The notes beneath the pieces were generated by a model that did not search any database, was not told the origin of the DNA, and worked only from the letters and a program-made list of their open reading frames with translations. The translations under genes were made by a program, and so were the position numbers. From NCBI RefSeq assembly GCF_003344865.1, contig NZ_CP031165.1, positions 2,485,910 to 2,549,909 of the forward strand: a stretch of 64,000 nucleotides of DNA. The letters are read 5' to 3'. Below, piece by piece: positions 23,995-33,400 of this stretch (its first letter is position 1; every line of letters begins with the position of its first letter). This DNA comes from Euzebya pacifica. Its GTDB lineage: Bacteria; Actinomycetota; Nitriliruptoria; Euzebyales; Euzebyaceae.

Positions 23995-24647
23995 CGTGTC
24001 TCCACCTCCATCGCGTCTCGCAGCCGGATCAGGCCGTCTCGCATTCGTGTCTTGACAGTTCCCAGCGGGGTGTCCAGCAGGGCGGCCACCTCTCGGTAGG
24101 TGTTGCCGCCGTAGTACGCCATCTCTATCGCTTCTCGTTGTACATCGGTCAGGTTCTTCAGGGCCTCGCGGACCTGTTGTGTCTCGAACCTGGTCTCCAC
24201 CGCATCGGCAACGCTGTCGAACGGGCGCTCGCGACTCTCTCGCGACACCCGCTCCTCCCGATCTCGGGAGGACTGCACGCTGCGGACCCGGTCGACCGCT
24301 CGTCGGTGCGCCATCGTGAGGATCAACGACTTGGCGCTTCCACGATCGGTATCGAACCTCGTCGCGGTTCTCCACACCTCCACCATCACGTCCTGCGCGA
24401 CCTCCTCGCTCTGCGAGGGATCACGGAGGACCCGGCGGATGACACCGTAGACCTGGGGCACCATCTGGTCGTAGAGGGCCTCGTAGGCCGCGCGATCGCC
24501 ACGTGCGACTCGGGCGAGCAGCACGTCGGGATCACGGGACTCTGCGACGCGGTCGTCGGGTACAGACGACAGGTGGCGTTGGGACTCGGGCATCGACTGT
24601 TGTTCGGCGCCGCCACGGGTGCCGGATTGCCCTTTGCGTGAGAACAT
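23991..24647 (-). CDS. sigK: ECF RNA polymerase sigma factor, SigK-like
   Basis: A 218-residue ECF sigma factor. Region 2 (~45-115) contains YDQMVPQVYGVIRRVLRD and the RDPSQSEEVAQDVMVEVW helix; region 4 (~155-210) contains REAIEMAYYGGNTYREVA and TPLGTVKTRMRDGLIRL. Pairing with an RskA-type anti-sigma identifies the SigK/SigL group. In mycobacteria SigK drives fasciclin genes (mpt70, mpt83). This window carries two fasciclin lipoprotein genes 17-22 kb away, so a similar regulon is plausible. The ATG at 24647 has TACGCT 7 nt upstream on the minus strand, so transcription is probably leaderless and by a housekeeping-type sigma. Confidence 0.85.
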   Translation of the reverse strand: MFSRKGQSGTRGGAEQQSMPESQRHLSSVPDDRVAESRDPDVLLARVARGDRAAYEALYDQMVPQVYGVIRRVLRDPSQSEEVAQDVMVEVWRTATRFDTDRGSAKSLILTMAHRRAVDRVRSVQSSRDREERVSRESRERPFDSVADAVETRFETQQVREALKNLTDVQREAIEMAYYGGNTYREVAALLDTPLGTVKTRMRDGLIRLRDAMEVETR

Positions 24648-24654
24648 CCCTCGG

Positions 24655-24660
24655 AGCGTA
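24655..24660 (-). promoter_or_regulatory. -10 element, probable leaderless promoter of the sigma gene
   Basis: TACGCT on the minus strand, 7 nt (CCGAGGG), then the ATG at 24647. Confidence 0.5.
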
Positions 24661-24696
24661 GTGGTCGGGGCGCGGCGGGGCCGCGAGCGGGCTGCC

Positions 24697-27168
24697 ATGA
24701 TCGGCCGTCCTGTGTCACCAGCGCGTCCAACCGCCCGCCCCGATCTGCCCTCCCTGCCCGTGCAGGAGGTGCTGGGTGACGTCGTCGACGCGCTCGACGA
24801 CGCGGGTGTGGCCGTCCTCGAGGCGCCGCCCGGTGCCGGCAAGACGACGCTCGTGCCGTTGGCGATGCGCGACGCCCGATGGCTGACCGGCCGGATCGTG
24901 GTGCTCGAACCCCGTCGGATCGCCGCACGCGCGGCAGCCGAACGCATGGCCGACCTGCTCGGCGAACCCGTCGGCCGCACCGTCGGCGTCACCACTCGCG
25001 AGGACAAGCGCACCTCGGCCGCCACGGTCGTCGAGGTCGTCACCGAAGGGGTGCTGGTCCGGCGGCTGCAGCACGACCCGACCGCCGAGGGCATCGGGGC
25101 GGTCGTCCTCGACGAGTTCCACGAACGGTCCATCGAGGCCGACCTGGCGTTGGCGTTCTCGCTGGAGTGCCGACGAGCCATCCGTGACGACCTGCGCCTG
25201 CTGGTCATGTCGGCGACGCTGGAGGGGTCGAGGGTTGCAGCGCTGCTCGGCAACGCGCCGGTCGTGACCAGCCGCGGCCGGGTGTACGACGTGGAGACCC
25301 GCCACGAGCCGGTGCCCGTCGACGCCGACATCGGCCAGGCGACCGCGGCCGCCGTGCGACGGACGCTGCCGGGAACCGACGGCGACCTGCTGGTGTTCCT
25401 TCCCGGCCAGCGGGAGATCCGGCGGGCCGCGGGGGCCCTGTCGGGCATCGACGCGGAGGTCCTGCAGCTGTACGGGGCGCTGCCGGCCGCCGAGCAACGG
25501 CGCGCCCTGCAGCCCGTGGCCGGACGACGTCGGGTGGTCCTGTCCACCGACATCGCCGAGTCGTCCCTGACGGTCCCGGGTGTCCGTGTCGTCGTCGACG
25601 CCGGGTGGGCCCGCCGCCCCCGCTTCGATCCCACGTCGGGCATGTCGCGCCTCCACACGGTCAGGGTCAGCCGGGCCAGCGCCGACCAGCGACGCGGTCG
25701 GGCTGCGCGAGAGGGCGAGGGCGTCTGTGTCCGGCTGTGGCCCGAGCACGAGGCGCTGGCCGGCCACGCACCCCCGTCCATCGCGGAGGAGGACCTGGCG
25801 CCGACCGCGCTGGAGGTGGCGGCATGGGGCACCGACGTGGTGGACCTGTCGCTGCTGGACCAACCGCCGGCGGCCACGTGGGAGGCGGCCCGTGACCTGC
25901 TGCTCGGCCTGGACGCCCTGGGGACCGACGGCCGGCTGACCGACCACGGCCGTGCGATGGCTGACCTGCCCGTCCACCCCCGGCTGGCCCACATGGCCCT
26001 GCGAGCCGATCGGCCACAACAACGGCTCGCCGCCGAGCTGGCGGCGTTGCTCGGCGAACGCGACGTGATGCTGGGCGGCGACGCCGACCTGGAGCGTCGG
26101 GTGCGGGCGCTCCGGGGCGAGCGGGTCGGCGCCGTTCGCGCCCCCACGATGACGCGGGTGCGCCGCGACGCCGACCGGCTGCACCGCCGGATCGGCGGTG
26201 GCACCGGGGCGCCGTTGACCGACGTGGGACCGCTGGTGGCGCTGGCCTACCCCGACCGGATCGCCCGTTCCCGTGGCCAGCGCGGCGTGTTCACCATGGC
26301 CGGCGGGCGGGGCGCCACCCTGCCCGAACGCGATCCGCTTGCCGGTGAGGCGCTGCTGGCGATCGCCCACGTGGACCGTGGGACGACACAGGCGCGGGTG
26401 TACCTCGCAGCAGGCCTGGACGAGGCGGCCGTCGAGCCCATGGTTCGGGTCGGGGACCACGTCGCGTGGGAAGGGGGCGACGTGGTTGCCCGTCGACAAC
26501 GACGGCTCGGCGCCCTCGTGCTGTCGGAGAGCCCGCTGGCCACCCCCGATCCCGACCGGCTGCTCGCCGCCCTGCTGGAGGGGGTGCGGGCCACCGAGCT
26601 CCGTGCGCTCGGGTGGAGCCGGTCGGCGCAGGACCTTCGCGACCGCCTGCGCCACCTCCACCACGGGGCAGCCGCCGACGGCTGGCCGGCCGTCGACGAC
26701 GACACGTTGCTGGCCGAGCTGGAGGAGTGGCTGGCCCCGTTCCTGACCCGGGCGCGACGACGCAGCGACCTCGAACGGGTCGACCTGCACACCGCGTTGA
26801 TGTCACGGGTGCCCTATGCGCTGCACGGCCGGCTGGACGAGGCGGCACCGACGCACCTGGCCGTCCCCAGCGGGTCACGCATCCGGGTCGACTACAGCGG
26901 TGAGCAGCCGGTCCTGGCCGTCAAGCTGCAGGAGATGTTCGGCGCGACCGACGGTCCGAGGATCGCGGGTGAGCCCGTCCTGCTGCACCTGCTGTCCCCG
27001 GCACAGCGGCCGGTGCAGGTCACCGACGACCTCGCCGGGTTCTGGGAGCGGGGCTACCCGGAGGTCCGCGCCGAGCTGCGCGGTCGCTACGCCAAGCACC
27101 CGTGGCTCGAGGACCCACTGGCGGCCACGCCGACGCGGCACACCAAGCGTCGCGCGGCCGGGGGCTGA
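24697..27168 (+). CDS. hrpB: ATP-dependent helicase HrpB
   Basis: An 823-residue DEAH/RHA-type helicase. Motif I is EAPPGAGKTTLVPLAM, motif II LDEFHERSIEADL (the DExH form usual in HrpB), motif III MSATLEG and motif VI SADQRRGRAAREGEG. The HA2 region lies at ~380-470, and the HrpB-specific C-terminal domain ends near HPWLEDPLAATPTRH, where the typical ending PKHxWPDDP is recognisable. Its cellular role in bacteria is poorly defined (RNA metabolism is assumed; the paralogue HrpA resolves stalled ribosomes). It diverges from the sigma gene with 49 nt between the starts; no clear RBS is seen. Confidence 0.92.
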   Translation: MIGRPVSPARPTARPDLPSLPVQEVLGDVVDALDDAGVAVLEAPPGAGKTTLVPLAMRDARWLTGRIVVLEPRRIAARAAAERMADLLGEPVGRTVGVTTREDKRTSAATVVEVVTEGVLVRRLQHDPTAEGIGAVVLDEFHERSIEADLALAFSLECRRAIRDDLRLLVMSATLEGSRVAALLGNAPVVTSRGRVYDVETRHEPVPVDADIGQATAAAVRRTLPGTDGDLLVFLPGQREIRRAAGALSGIDAEVLQLYGALPAAEQRRALQPVAGRRRVVLSTDIAESSLTVPGVRVVVDAGWARRPRFDPTSGMSRLHTVRVSRASADQRRGRAAREGEGVCVRLWPEHEALAGHAPPSIAEEDLAPTALEVAAWGTDVVDLSLLDQPPAATWEAARDLLLGLDALGTDGRLTDHGRAMADLPVHPRLAHMALRADRPQQRLAAELAALLGERDVMLGGDADLERRVRALRGERVGAVRAPTMTRVRRDADRLHRRIGGGTGAPLTDVGPLVALAYPDRIARSRGQRGVFTMAGGRGATLPERDPLAGEALLAIAHVDRGTTQARVYLAAGLDEAAVEPMVRVGDHVAWEGGDVVARRQRRLGALVLSESPLATPDPDRLLAALLEGVRATELRALGWSRSAQDLRDRLRHLHHGAAADGWPAVDDDTLLAELEEWLAPFLTRARRRSDLERVDLHTALMSRVPYALHGRLDEAAPTHLAVPSGSRIRVDYSGEQPVLAVKLQEMFGATDGPRIAGEPVLLHLLSPAQRPVQVTDDLAGFWERGYPEVRAELRGRYAKHPWLEDPLAATPTRHTKRRAAGG

Positions 27169-27296
27169 CCGGCGGTTCGCCAGACGTCGCACCGACCCAC
27201 CCGGGGGTCGACCCCGAGACCGACCCGGGACACCCGGGGGTGAACACGGGGGACCACCCCGATTCGCCCGCGGTGACGCCGGGCCACGGTGTGAAC

Positions 27297-28427
27297 ATGA
27301 CGACACCTCGCCCCACCGCCCCCACCCCTCCCACCGGCCAGCAGGGCCCCACGCCCCCGCGACCTGGTCAGCCCCCGTACCCGCCGGGCCCCGTTCCGCC
27401 CGGTCACCCGTCCTGGTCCGTACCGGCGCGATCGGGGCCCGGCTCGTCCATCGGCGACGCAGGCCCCGATCGCGCCGATGGGTACCCGCCGAACCGTCCG
27501 GGTCCGCGGCCCGGCCCGTATCCCGGCCCCCAGGCCGGTCCCCATGCCGGCGCTCGCCCGGGCCAGCACCCCGGGCCCGTGCCGACGCCGCGGGAGCCGT
27601 CGGTGCTCAGCCCGGCGGCGGAGGCGCTCGGGTACAGCGGCGGCATCCTGACCACCCTCGCGGTGCTCTACGAGCTCGGGGACGTGTGGACCGACCTCGG
27701 CGGCGGTGCCCAGACCCTGCTCCTCGCCCTGGCGACCATCGCCCTGTCGACCGCCGCTGGGTTCGTCGGCGCGGGGGACCGCATCGCCGCCCGCCTCTCG
27801 ACCACCCTGTGGCTGCTGGCCGGCATGACCGGGACCCTGACCTCCTACATCCTGTTCGACCGGGTGGCCGGGCTCGGGGCCGACGCGGGCCTGCTGGCCG
27901 CCGGTGGGACCGCCTCGGCCGCCGCCACCGCCCTGTGGCGACGGACCGACCGGGGGTTCTTCGGCGCGTTGGCCTTCCTCGGCGGACTCGTCGCCGTCTT
28001 CGGTGGCGTGGGGCTTGCCGGCGGTGGCGACGCCGCCCGCGCGACCGCCATCTGGACGGTCGGGATCGTCTGGGTCACCGCCGGGGTGGCCGTGCCACGC
28101 CTGCGGGAGCTGGCACCGCTGTCCCTCGGCGCGCTGGCTGCCTGCTCCGCGGCGCAGGCCGTCGTCGCCGACGCCGGCACCCCGGGCCTGCTGCTCGGCC
28201 TGCTGACCGCCGTCGTCCTGACCGGGGCGGCGATCAGCCTCGGCACCACCCGGCACTGGGTCTGGGCCGGGTTCGCCGGGCTGGTCTTCGTCCCCCAGGC
28301 CATCCTCGAGTGGGTGCCGGTCGACATCGCGTGGCCGCTCGCAATGATGACCGCCGGCATCGGCATGATGAGCGGCTGCATCACCCTCGTCCTGCGTCGC
28401 CGTCGTGGCCCGGGCGACGCCGGGTGA
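27297..28427 (+). CDS. Polytopic membrane protein with Pro-rich N-terminus
   Basis: About 376 residues, unrecognised. The first ~100 are a Pro/Gly/Arg-rich, probably disordered cytoplasmic tail. The rest contains about ten hydrophobic segments (ILTTLAVLYELGDVW, TLLLALATIALSTAAGFV, WLLAGMTGTLTSYILF, ALAFLGGLVAVFGGVGLA, LAMMTAGIGMMSGCITLVL and others), reminiscent of DUF2157-type proteins. The tail is partly encoded by a REP-like palindrome (27420-27485) that has intergenic relatives at 59948-60210, so part of this tail may derive from an inserted repeat. The start is uncertain: GTG at 27291 or further upstream is possible. No substrate can be predicted. Confidence 0.65.
   Translation: MTTPRPTAPTPPTGQQGPTPPRPGQPPYPPGPVPPGHPSWSVPARSGPGSSIGDAGPDRADGYPPNRPGPRPGPYPGPQAGPHAGARPGQHPGPVPTPREPSVLSPAAEALGYSGGILTTLAVLYELGDVWTDLGGGAQTLLLALATIALSTAAGFVGAGDRIAARLSTTLWLLAGMTGTLTSYILFDRVAGLGADAGLLAAGGTASAAATALWRRTDRGFFGALAFLGGLVAVFGGVGLAGGGDAARATAIWTVGIVWVTAGVAVPRLRELAPLSLGALAACSAAQAVVADAGTPGLLLGLLTAVVLTGAAISLGTTRHWVWAGFAGLVFVPQAILEWVPVDIAWPLAMMTAGIGMMSGCITLVLRRRRGPGDAG
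27420..27485. repeat. REP-like palindrome inside a coding sequence
   Basis: CCGGCGCGATCGGGGCC (27423-27439) pairs with GGCCCCGATCGCGCCG (27462-27477). The outer GTACC/GGTAC ends extend the pairing, with a 22-nt loop between the arms. The 26 bases at 27452-27477 recur exactly at 60112-60137 within the intergenic repeat cluster. This is a member of the same repeat family, read through as part of the disordered tail of a membrane protein. Confidence 0.75.
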
Positions 28428-28473
28428 CCCGTCCCGAACCACCGAGGGCTGACCCGTCCCGGACGACTCCCGG

Positions 28474-29523
28474 TCAGCGAAGGCCGCGGCGGCGGATGAC
28501 CACCCCGATGGCGGTGCTGACCGTGGCCAGCAGCCCGGCAGCGGTCAGGCGCAGCCGGCCGATGTCGTCCGACCCGTACACCTTCACGTTCGCGTTGAGC
28601 AGCGCCTTGCTGTTCAGCGTCGTCCCCGGCACCGCTGGCACCGACAGCACCGGGTCGGCTGGGGCCGGGACCCCGGACGCCGATGGCACGGCAGCCGTGG
28701 GACCGGTGGCGAGGGCCTGTTCGGTCGGCGGGCCCGACGGCAACGTGGCGGCAGCGGCCTCGGGCGTGGCCTCGACCGTGGCGACCGGCCCCGTGGGCGG
28801 TGCCTGCGCGAACCCCGCCGAGCGGGCGGCCACGAGCGCCGGCAGCCGGGTGACGAGGTCGACCCCGTAGCGGCCCGGACAGACCGTCTGGCTCATCTCC
28901 CGGTGCGGGACGATCGTCGGCGTCACGACCGTCGTCCCCGCGGGATGGCGGTTGGATCCCCTCGACACGAACTCCGTCGTGCCCTGCGGGTTGATCCCGT
29001 AGCGGCCAGCGAGCCACGCCAGCAGCTCGGTCATGGCCGCCTCGGCCTCGGCGGTCGGTGGTTCCTCCTCGTGGTTGCCGATGAAGCAGCAGAGCTGGGC
29101 GAACCCCTGGCTGCCCCCGGTCGCCGACCCCTTGATCGGCAGGTCGATCGACCCCTCTCGCCCCTCCCAGATCGTGCCGAACCGGTCGACGAAGAAGTTG
29201 TAGGCCACGTCGGGCCAGCCCTTGTCGGGACCGGTGTGGGTGCGGTGGAACGACCGGATCATCCCGACCACGTCGCCCCGGTCGTAGGTGTTGCCCGAGG
29301 CGGTGTGGTGCACCAGCAGGAACCGGACGTCGCCCGGCGCCTCGGCCTCCAGGGGCCCCTGCGGTGGCAGGTCGCCGCCCCACGCCGATCGAGGACGGAT
29401 CGTCGGTGAGACCGGCTGGGCGAGGACCGGCATCGTCCCGAACACGCCCACGCCAGCCCCGGCAGCGAGCAGCTGCAGCAGGCGTCGGCGGGTGGGGCGG
29501 ACAGGGTGTGGGTCGTGGCGCAC
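28474..29523 (-). CDS. Secreted peptidoglycan-recognition N-acetylmuramoyl-L-alanine amidase
   Basis: A 349-residue exported amidase. The N-terminus has a Tat-like motif (TRRRLLQLLAAGAGVGVFG). The amidase_2/PGRP domain lies at ~45-215, with zinc ligands in FLLVHHTASGN (first His) and PHREMSQTVCPG (His, with Cys in the third ligand position). The rest is an Ala/Pro/Thr-rich spacer and a C-terminal membrane helix (LTAAGLLATVSTAIGVVI) ending RRRGLR, so the enzyme is probably tethered. It cleaves the bond between muramic acid and the stem peptide. The GTG start at 29523 lies 7 nt after TATCGT. It diverges from the YpfJ-type peptidase gene. Confidence 0.88.
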   Translation of the reverse strand: MRHDPHPVRPTRRRLLQLLAAGAGVGVFGTMPVLAQPVSPTIRPRSAWGGDLPPQGPLEAEAPGDVRFLLVHHTASGNTYDRGDVVGMIRSFHRTHTGPDKGWPDVAYNFFVDRFGTIWEGREGSIDLPIKGSATGGSQGFAQLCCFIGNHEEEPPTAEAEAAMTELLAWLAGRYGINPQGTTEFVSRGSNRHPAGTTVVTPTIVPHREMSQTVCPGRYGVDLVTRLPALVAARSAGFAQAPPTGPVATVEATPEAAAATLPSGPPTEQALATGPTAAVPSASGVPAPADPVLSVPAVPGTTLNSKALLNANVKVYGSDDIGRLRLTAAGLLATVSTAIGVVIRRRGLR

Positions 29524-29530
29524 CGATGCC

Positions 29531-29536
29531 ACGATA
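29531..29536 (-). promoter_or_regulatory. -10 element, probable leaderless promoter of the amidase gene
   Basis: TATCGT on the minus strand, 7 nt, then GTG at 29523. The spacing picks this GTG over the in-frame GTG at 29532. Confidence 0.5.
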
Positions 29537-29587
29537 CGGGGCCAGCCCTCTACAGTGTCGAGGTCAACGAACCGGGAGTGGACGAAC

Positions 29588-30466
29588 ATGCGATGGCAGC
29601 GCGGGCGAGGGATGTCGTCCGATATCGAGGACAGGCGCGGACAGCGGGTCTCCACGGGCAAGGTCGCTGGTGGAGGCGGGCTCATCGGCGTCGTCATCGC
29701 GATCGCCGTGGCGCTCTTCGGTGGCGGCGGTGGCGCAGACCTCGGGGCAGTCCTCGAGCAGCTCGACGTGGCCGCGCCAGCCGCGCCGGCCGACCAGAAC
29801 GTGCAGGCCCAGGCCCCCGACACCGTCAGCGAGCAGGACGAGTTCGTGTCCTTCGTGCTCGACGACGTCCAGAACTTCTGGGACCGCAGCTTCGCCGACG
29901 CCGGTCGGACCTACGACCGCTCGACGCTCGTGCTGTACGAACGCGGGACGGCCACCGCTGGCTGTGGCTACGGGGAGGCGGCCATCGGCCCCTTCTACTG
30001 CCCGGCAGACCAGAAGGTCTACATCGACCTGTCGTTCTTCGACGACCTCGCCACCCGCTTCGGCGCGCCGGGTGACTTCGCCCAGGCCTACGTGATCGCC
30101 CACGAGATCGCCCACCACGTCCAGAACGTCCTCGGCATCTCCGACCAGGTCCGTGCCCAGCAGCAGGGCGCCTCGCAGTCGGAGGCCAACGACCTGTCCA
30201 TCCGGCTGGAGCTGCAGGCCGACTGCCTGTCCGGTGTGTGGGCACACTCTGCCTACGGTCGTGACGCCCTGTCACCCGGTGACCTGGAAGAAGGCCTTGG
30301 CGCTGCCTCCGCGGTCGGCGACGATGCCATCCAGTCCAGCGCCGGTGCACCGGTCAACCCCGAGACGTGGACCCACGGATCCTCCGAGCAGCGGATCAGC
30401 TGGTTCAACACCGGGTTCGAGACCGGCGACGTGAACGCCTGCGACACCTTCAGCGGAAACCTCTGA
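29588..30466 (+). CDS. YpfJ-type neutral zinc metallopeptidase
   Basis: A 292-residue protein with one N-terminal membrane segment (GLIGVVIAIAVALFGGGGG, ~30-50) and a large outer domain. The zinc motif AHEIAHHVQNVLGI (HExxH) at ~178 and the downstream glutamate-bearing ELQADCLSGVWAH define the YpfJ/putative neutral zinc metallopeptidase family. CGYGEAAIGPFYCPADQKVY is the usual upstream signature. The family function is unknown. A TACAGT hexamer at 29551 and a GGGAG ribosome site indicate a transcript with a short leader. The giant coiled-coil gene follows after 8 nt and is probably co-transcribed. Confidence 0.9.
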   Translation: MRWQRGRGMSSDIEDRRGQRVSTGKVAGGGGLIGVVIAIAVALFGGGGGADLGAVLEQLDVAAPAAPADQNVQAQAPDTVSEQDEFVSFVLDDVQNFWDRSFADAGRTYDRSTLVLYERGTATAGCGYGEAAIGPFYCPADQKVYIDLSFFDDLATRFGAPGDFAQAYVIAHEIAHHVQNVLGISDQVRAQQQGASQSEANDLSIRLELQADCLSGVWAHSAYGRDALSPGDLEEGLGAASAVGDDAIQSSAGAPVNPETWTHGSSEQRISWFNTGFETGDVNACDTFSGNL

Positions 30467-30474
30467 TCCCCCCG

Positions 30475-33400
30475 ATGCCCGACTCCTCCGACGATCCCAT
30501 CCGCGACGCCGTCCTCGCCATCCTCCAGGGCGTGGACGCCAACCGCGACGCCACCCAGCAGCTGCTGACCGCCACCGAGTCGCTGCTGACCGAAGCCGAG
30601 GACGCCGCCGAGCGGGTCAGCGCCGCCGGCGTCGGGTCCGTGCAGCGACTCGACGACGCCACCCACAGCGCCGTCGAACGGCTCGAGGTGGCGGTCCAGA
30701 CCGCCGCAGCCACCCACGCCGGCGCAGTGCGCGACACCGGCGACGACGTCGTCCGCCAGGTCGAGGAGCGGCTGGCCCAGCAGGTCGCCGACACCACCGC
30801 CATGGTCCGTGGCATCGCCGACCAGCTCGACATGTCCGTGGCCGGGGTGGCCGAGCAGCTGCAGGTCCTCGCCAGCGACGACCTCGGCACGCTGCACACG
30901 CGGACCACCGAGGTGGCCGACCGGCTGGCAGAAGCAGCCGCGAACCTCGTCGACCGCCTCGAGGTCGCCGCCGAGGTCTACCGAACCGCGACCGACGACT
31001 CCGCCGCCGGCATCCAGGGCAGCGTCACCGAGGCCGTCAGCACCGTGCAGGAGGCCACGTCTGCGCTGCACGACGCCGCCGCCGACGCCAGCCGCGCCAT
31101 CGAGGTGGCCGCCCGCGACAACGCCGAGGTCGCGGCCCGCATCGAGGGGCTGGTCAGCACCGCCGCGGAGTCCTCGGCCCGCAGCCTGTCCAACGCCCGC
31201 GACGAGCTGGCCCGGGTGACCGCCCAGGCCGCCCGCGAAGCCGCTGACACCATCGCTGCGCAGGCGCACGGCCTGACCGACCGGCTGGCCGAGGAGGTCG
31301 GGGCATCTGCCGAACGCCTCGACATCGCCATCGTCGAGGCGGTGCAGCGCCTCGAGCAGGCCACCGCCGCCACCGAGCAGGCCTCGACCGTCGCGACCGG
31401 ACAGCTCCGCGATGCCCTTGCCGAGACCGGCAACCAGGTCGATGTCGCCACCTCGTCGCTGAAGGACGCCGCCGCGCGTGCCGCGGCCGACGCCGGCGAG
31501 TCGATCGTGACCTCCGCGCAGGGCGTCAGCGACGCCATGACCCGCGAGGTCGAGCGAACCAGCGAACGCCTCAGCCTCGCCGTGCGGTCCGCGGTGGAGC
31601 GCATGGAGGCCGCCACCACGGCGGCGGACCAGTCCGGCGGCAGCATCGCCAACCGGATCGCCCAGTCGGGCACCAAGAGCGTTGCCGCGATCACGGAGTC
31701 GACCGACCGGCTCGTCGGCGAGCTGGCCGACGGGCTGACCCGCTTCGACGTGTCCGCCAACGCCGCCGTCGAGGCGATGAGCAGCGGCACCGGTGCGCAG
31801 GTCCAGGCCATCACCGACGCGGTCCGGTCTGCCGTCACGCGCATCGACACGGTGACGACGCGGCACGAGGACGCCTCCGGACGGGCGGCCGCCGACCTCC
31901 ACACGGCGATGGAACGGGTTCAGTCGGAGCTGGCCGCCACCGGCCGGCAGACCGTCGAGGGCGTCAGCACCGCCGGGGTCGAGGCCGCCAAGCGCATCGG
32001 CGAGGCGAGCGCCGTCGTCGAACGGGTCGTCGACGCCATCGGCACCCGCGCAGAAACCGCCGTCACCAACGCCGAACAGCGGCTCAGCGACACCGCCGAC
32101 CGCCAGCTGTCCCGGCTCACCGATGCCGTGCAGGACGCAGTCGACCAGCTGGGCACCGGCATGGAGGACGGCGTTCGCAGCGTCGGCGTGGCGACCGCCG
32201 ACCTCAACGACCGGCTGACCGGGGCTGCCGACCGGCTCGAGCAGGCCACCAGCGGTGCGGCGACCCGCATCGAACGCACCGGAGAGGCTGCCCTCACGCG
32301 GGTCATCGCCGACGCCGGCGAGCTCGTCCAGCGGCTGCAGACCAGCACCGGTGAGTCCACGACCCGGCTGACCGCGACCGCCGACCACGTGGAGGAGCGG
32401 CTGACCGCCGCCGTCACCACCCACGCCACCCGTGTCACCGACGGGGCCGAGACCGCCGTCCAGCGGCTTCTGACCGCGTCGGCCTCCGCCATCACCGACA
32501 TGGGGGACCGGGCCGCCACGATCGGCCAGCGGGCCGCCGACGACGCGGCCGCCCATGTGGCCCGCGTCGCCGACGCCGGTGAGCGACTGGCCGCCCAGAT
32601 CGAGGACCGCACACGGGAGCTGGGGCAGACCGGCGAGCGCATCGAGTCCGCCGCAGCCGCCGCGGCGAACGCGGGAACGCAGGCCGCCCGCAGCGCCGAC
32701 CGGCTGCACGACATCACCGAACGCCTCGCTGCCGAGGCCGACGCCACCACCCAGCGCAGCGTCGAGCAGCAGGACCGGATCGCCGCACAGCTGGCCGACG
32801 CCGTCGACGAGGCCGTCCGGACCGCAACCAAGGCCATCTCCCGCGACACCGACCAGCTGAGCACCGCCGTCACGTGGGCGGCTCGTACCGTCGAGGAGGC
32901 CGTCAGCGGGATCACCGCGGAGATGGTCACCCTGCAGGACGCCGCCGACGCCACGGCCAGCCGGGTCGAAGCCGAGTCGTCCTCGGCCCGCGCCGAGCTG
33001 AAGGACCTCATCGGCCAGCTGCAGGCGACCCTCACCGACCACGTCGAGGCGGCCGTCACCCCGTTGGCCGCCCAGCTGAACCGTTCGGTCGGCCACCACG
33101 AGAAGCTGGCCCTCACCGCCGAGACCGTCGAGCGTTCCCTCAGCGAACGCACGCAGCTGCTGCAGAAGCGCGAGGAACAGGTTGAGCGGATGGAGCAGAC
33201 GGTCAGTGACGCCGCGCAGCTGGTCTCGGCGGCCAACCGCAACCTGCGGGAGGAGCAGGACGCCGCGGCCTCCGTTGCCCAGCAGGTCGCCGCCCAGATG
33301 GGCGACTCGGCCAAGCGGGCCGAGCAGCTGCTGCACGACCTGTCGATGGTCGCCCACCGGTTGGAGGATGCGGCGGTCGCTGCCGAGCTGGGGCGTGAGG

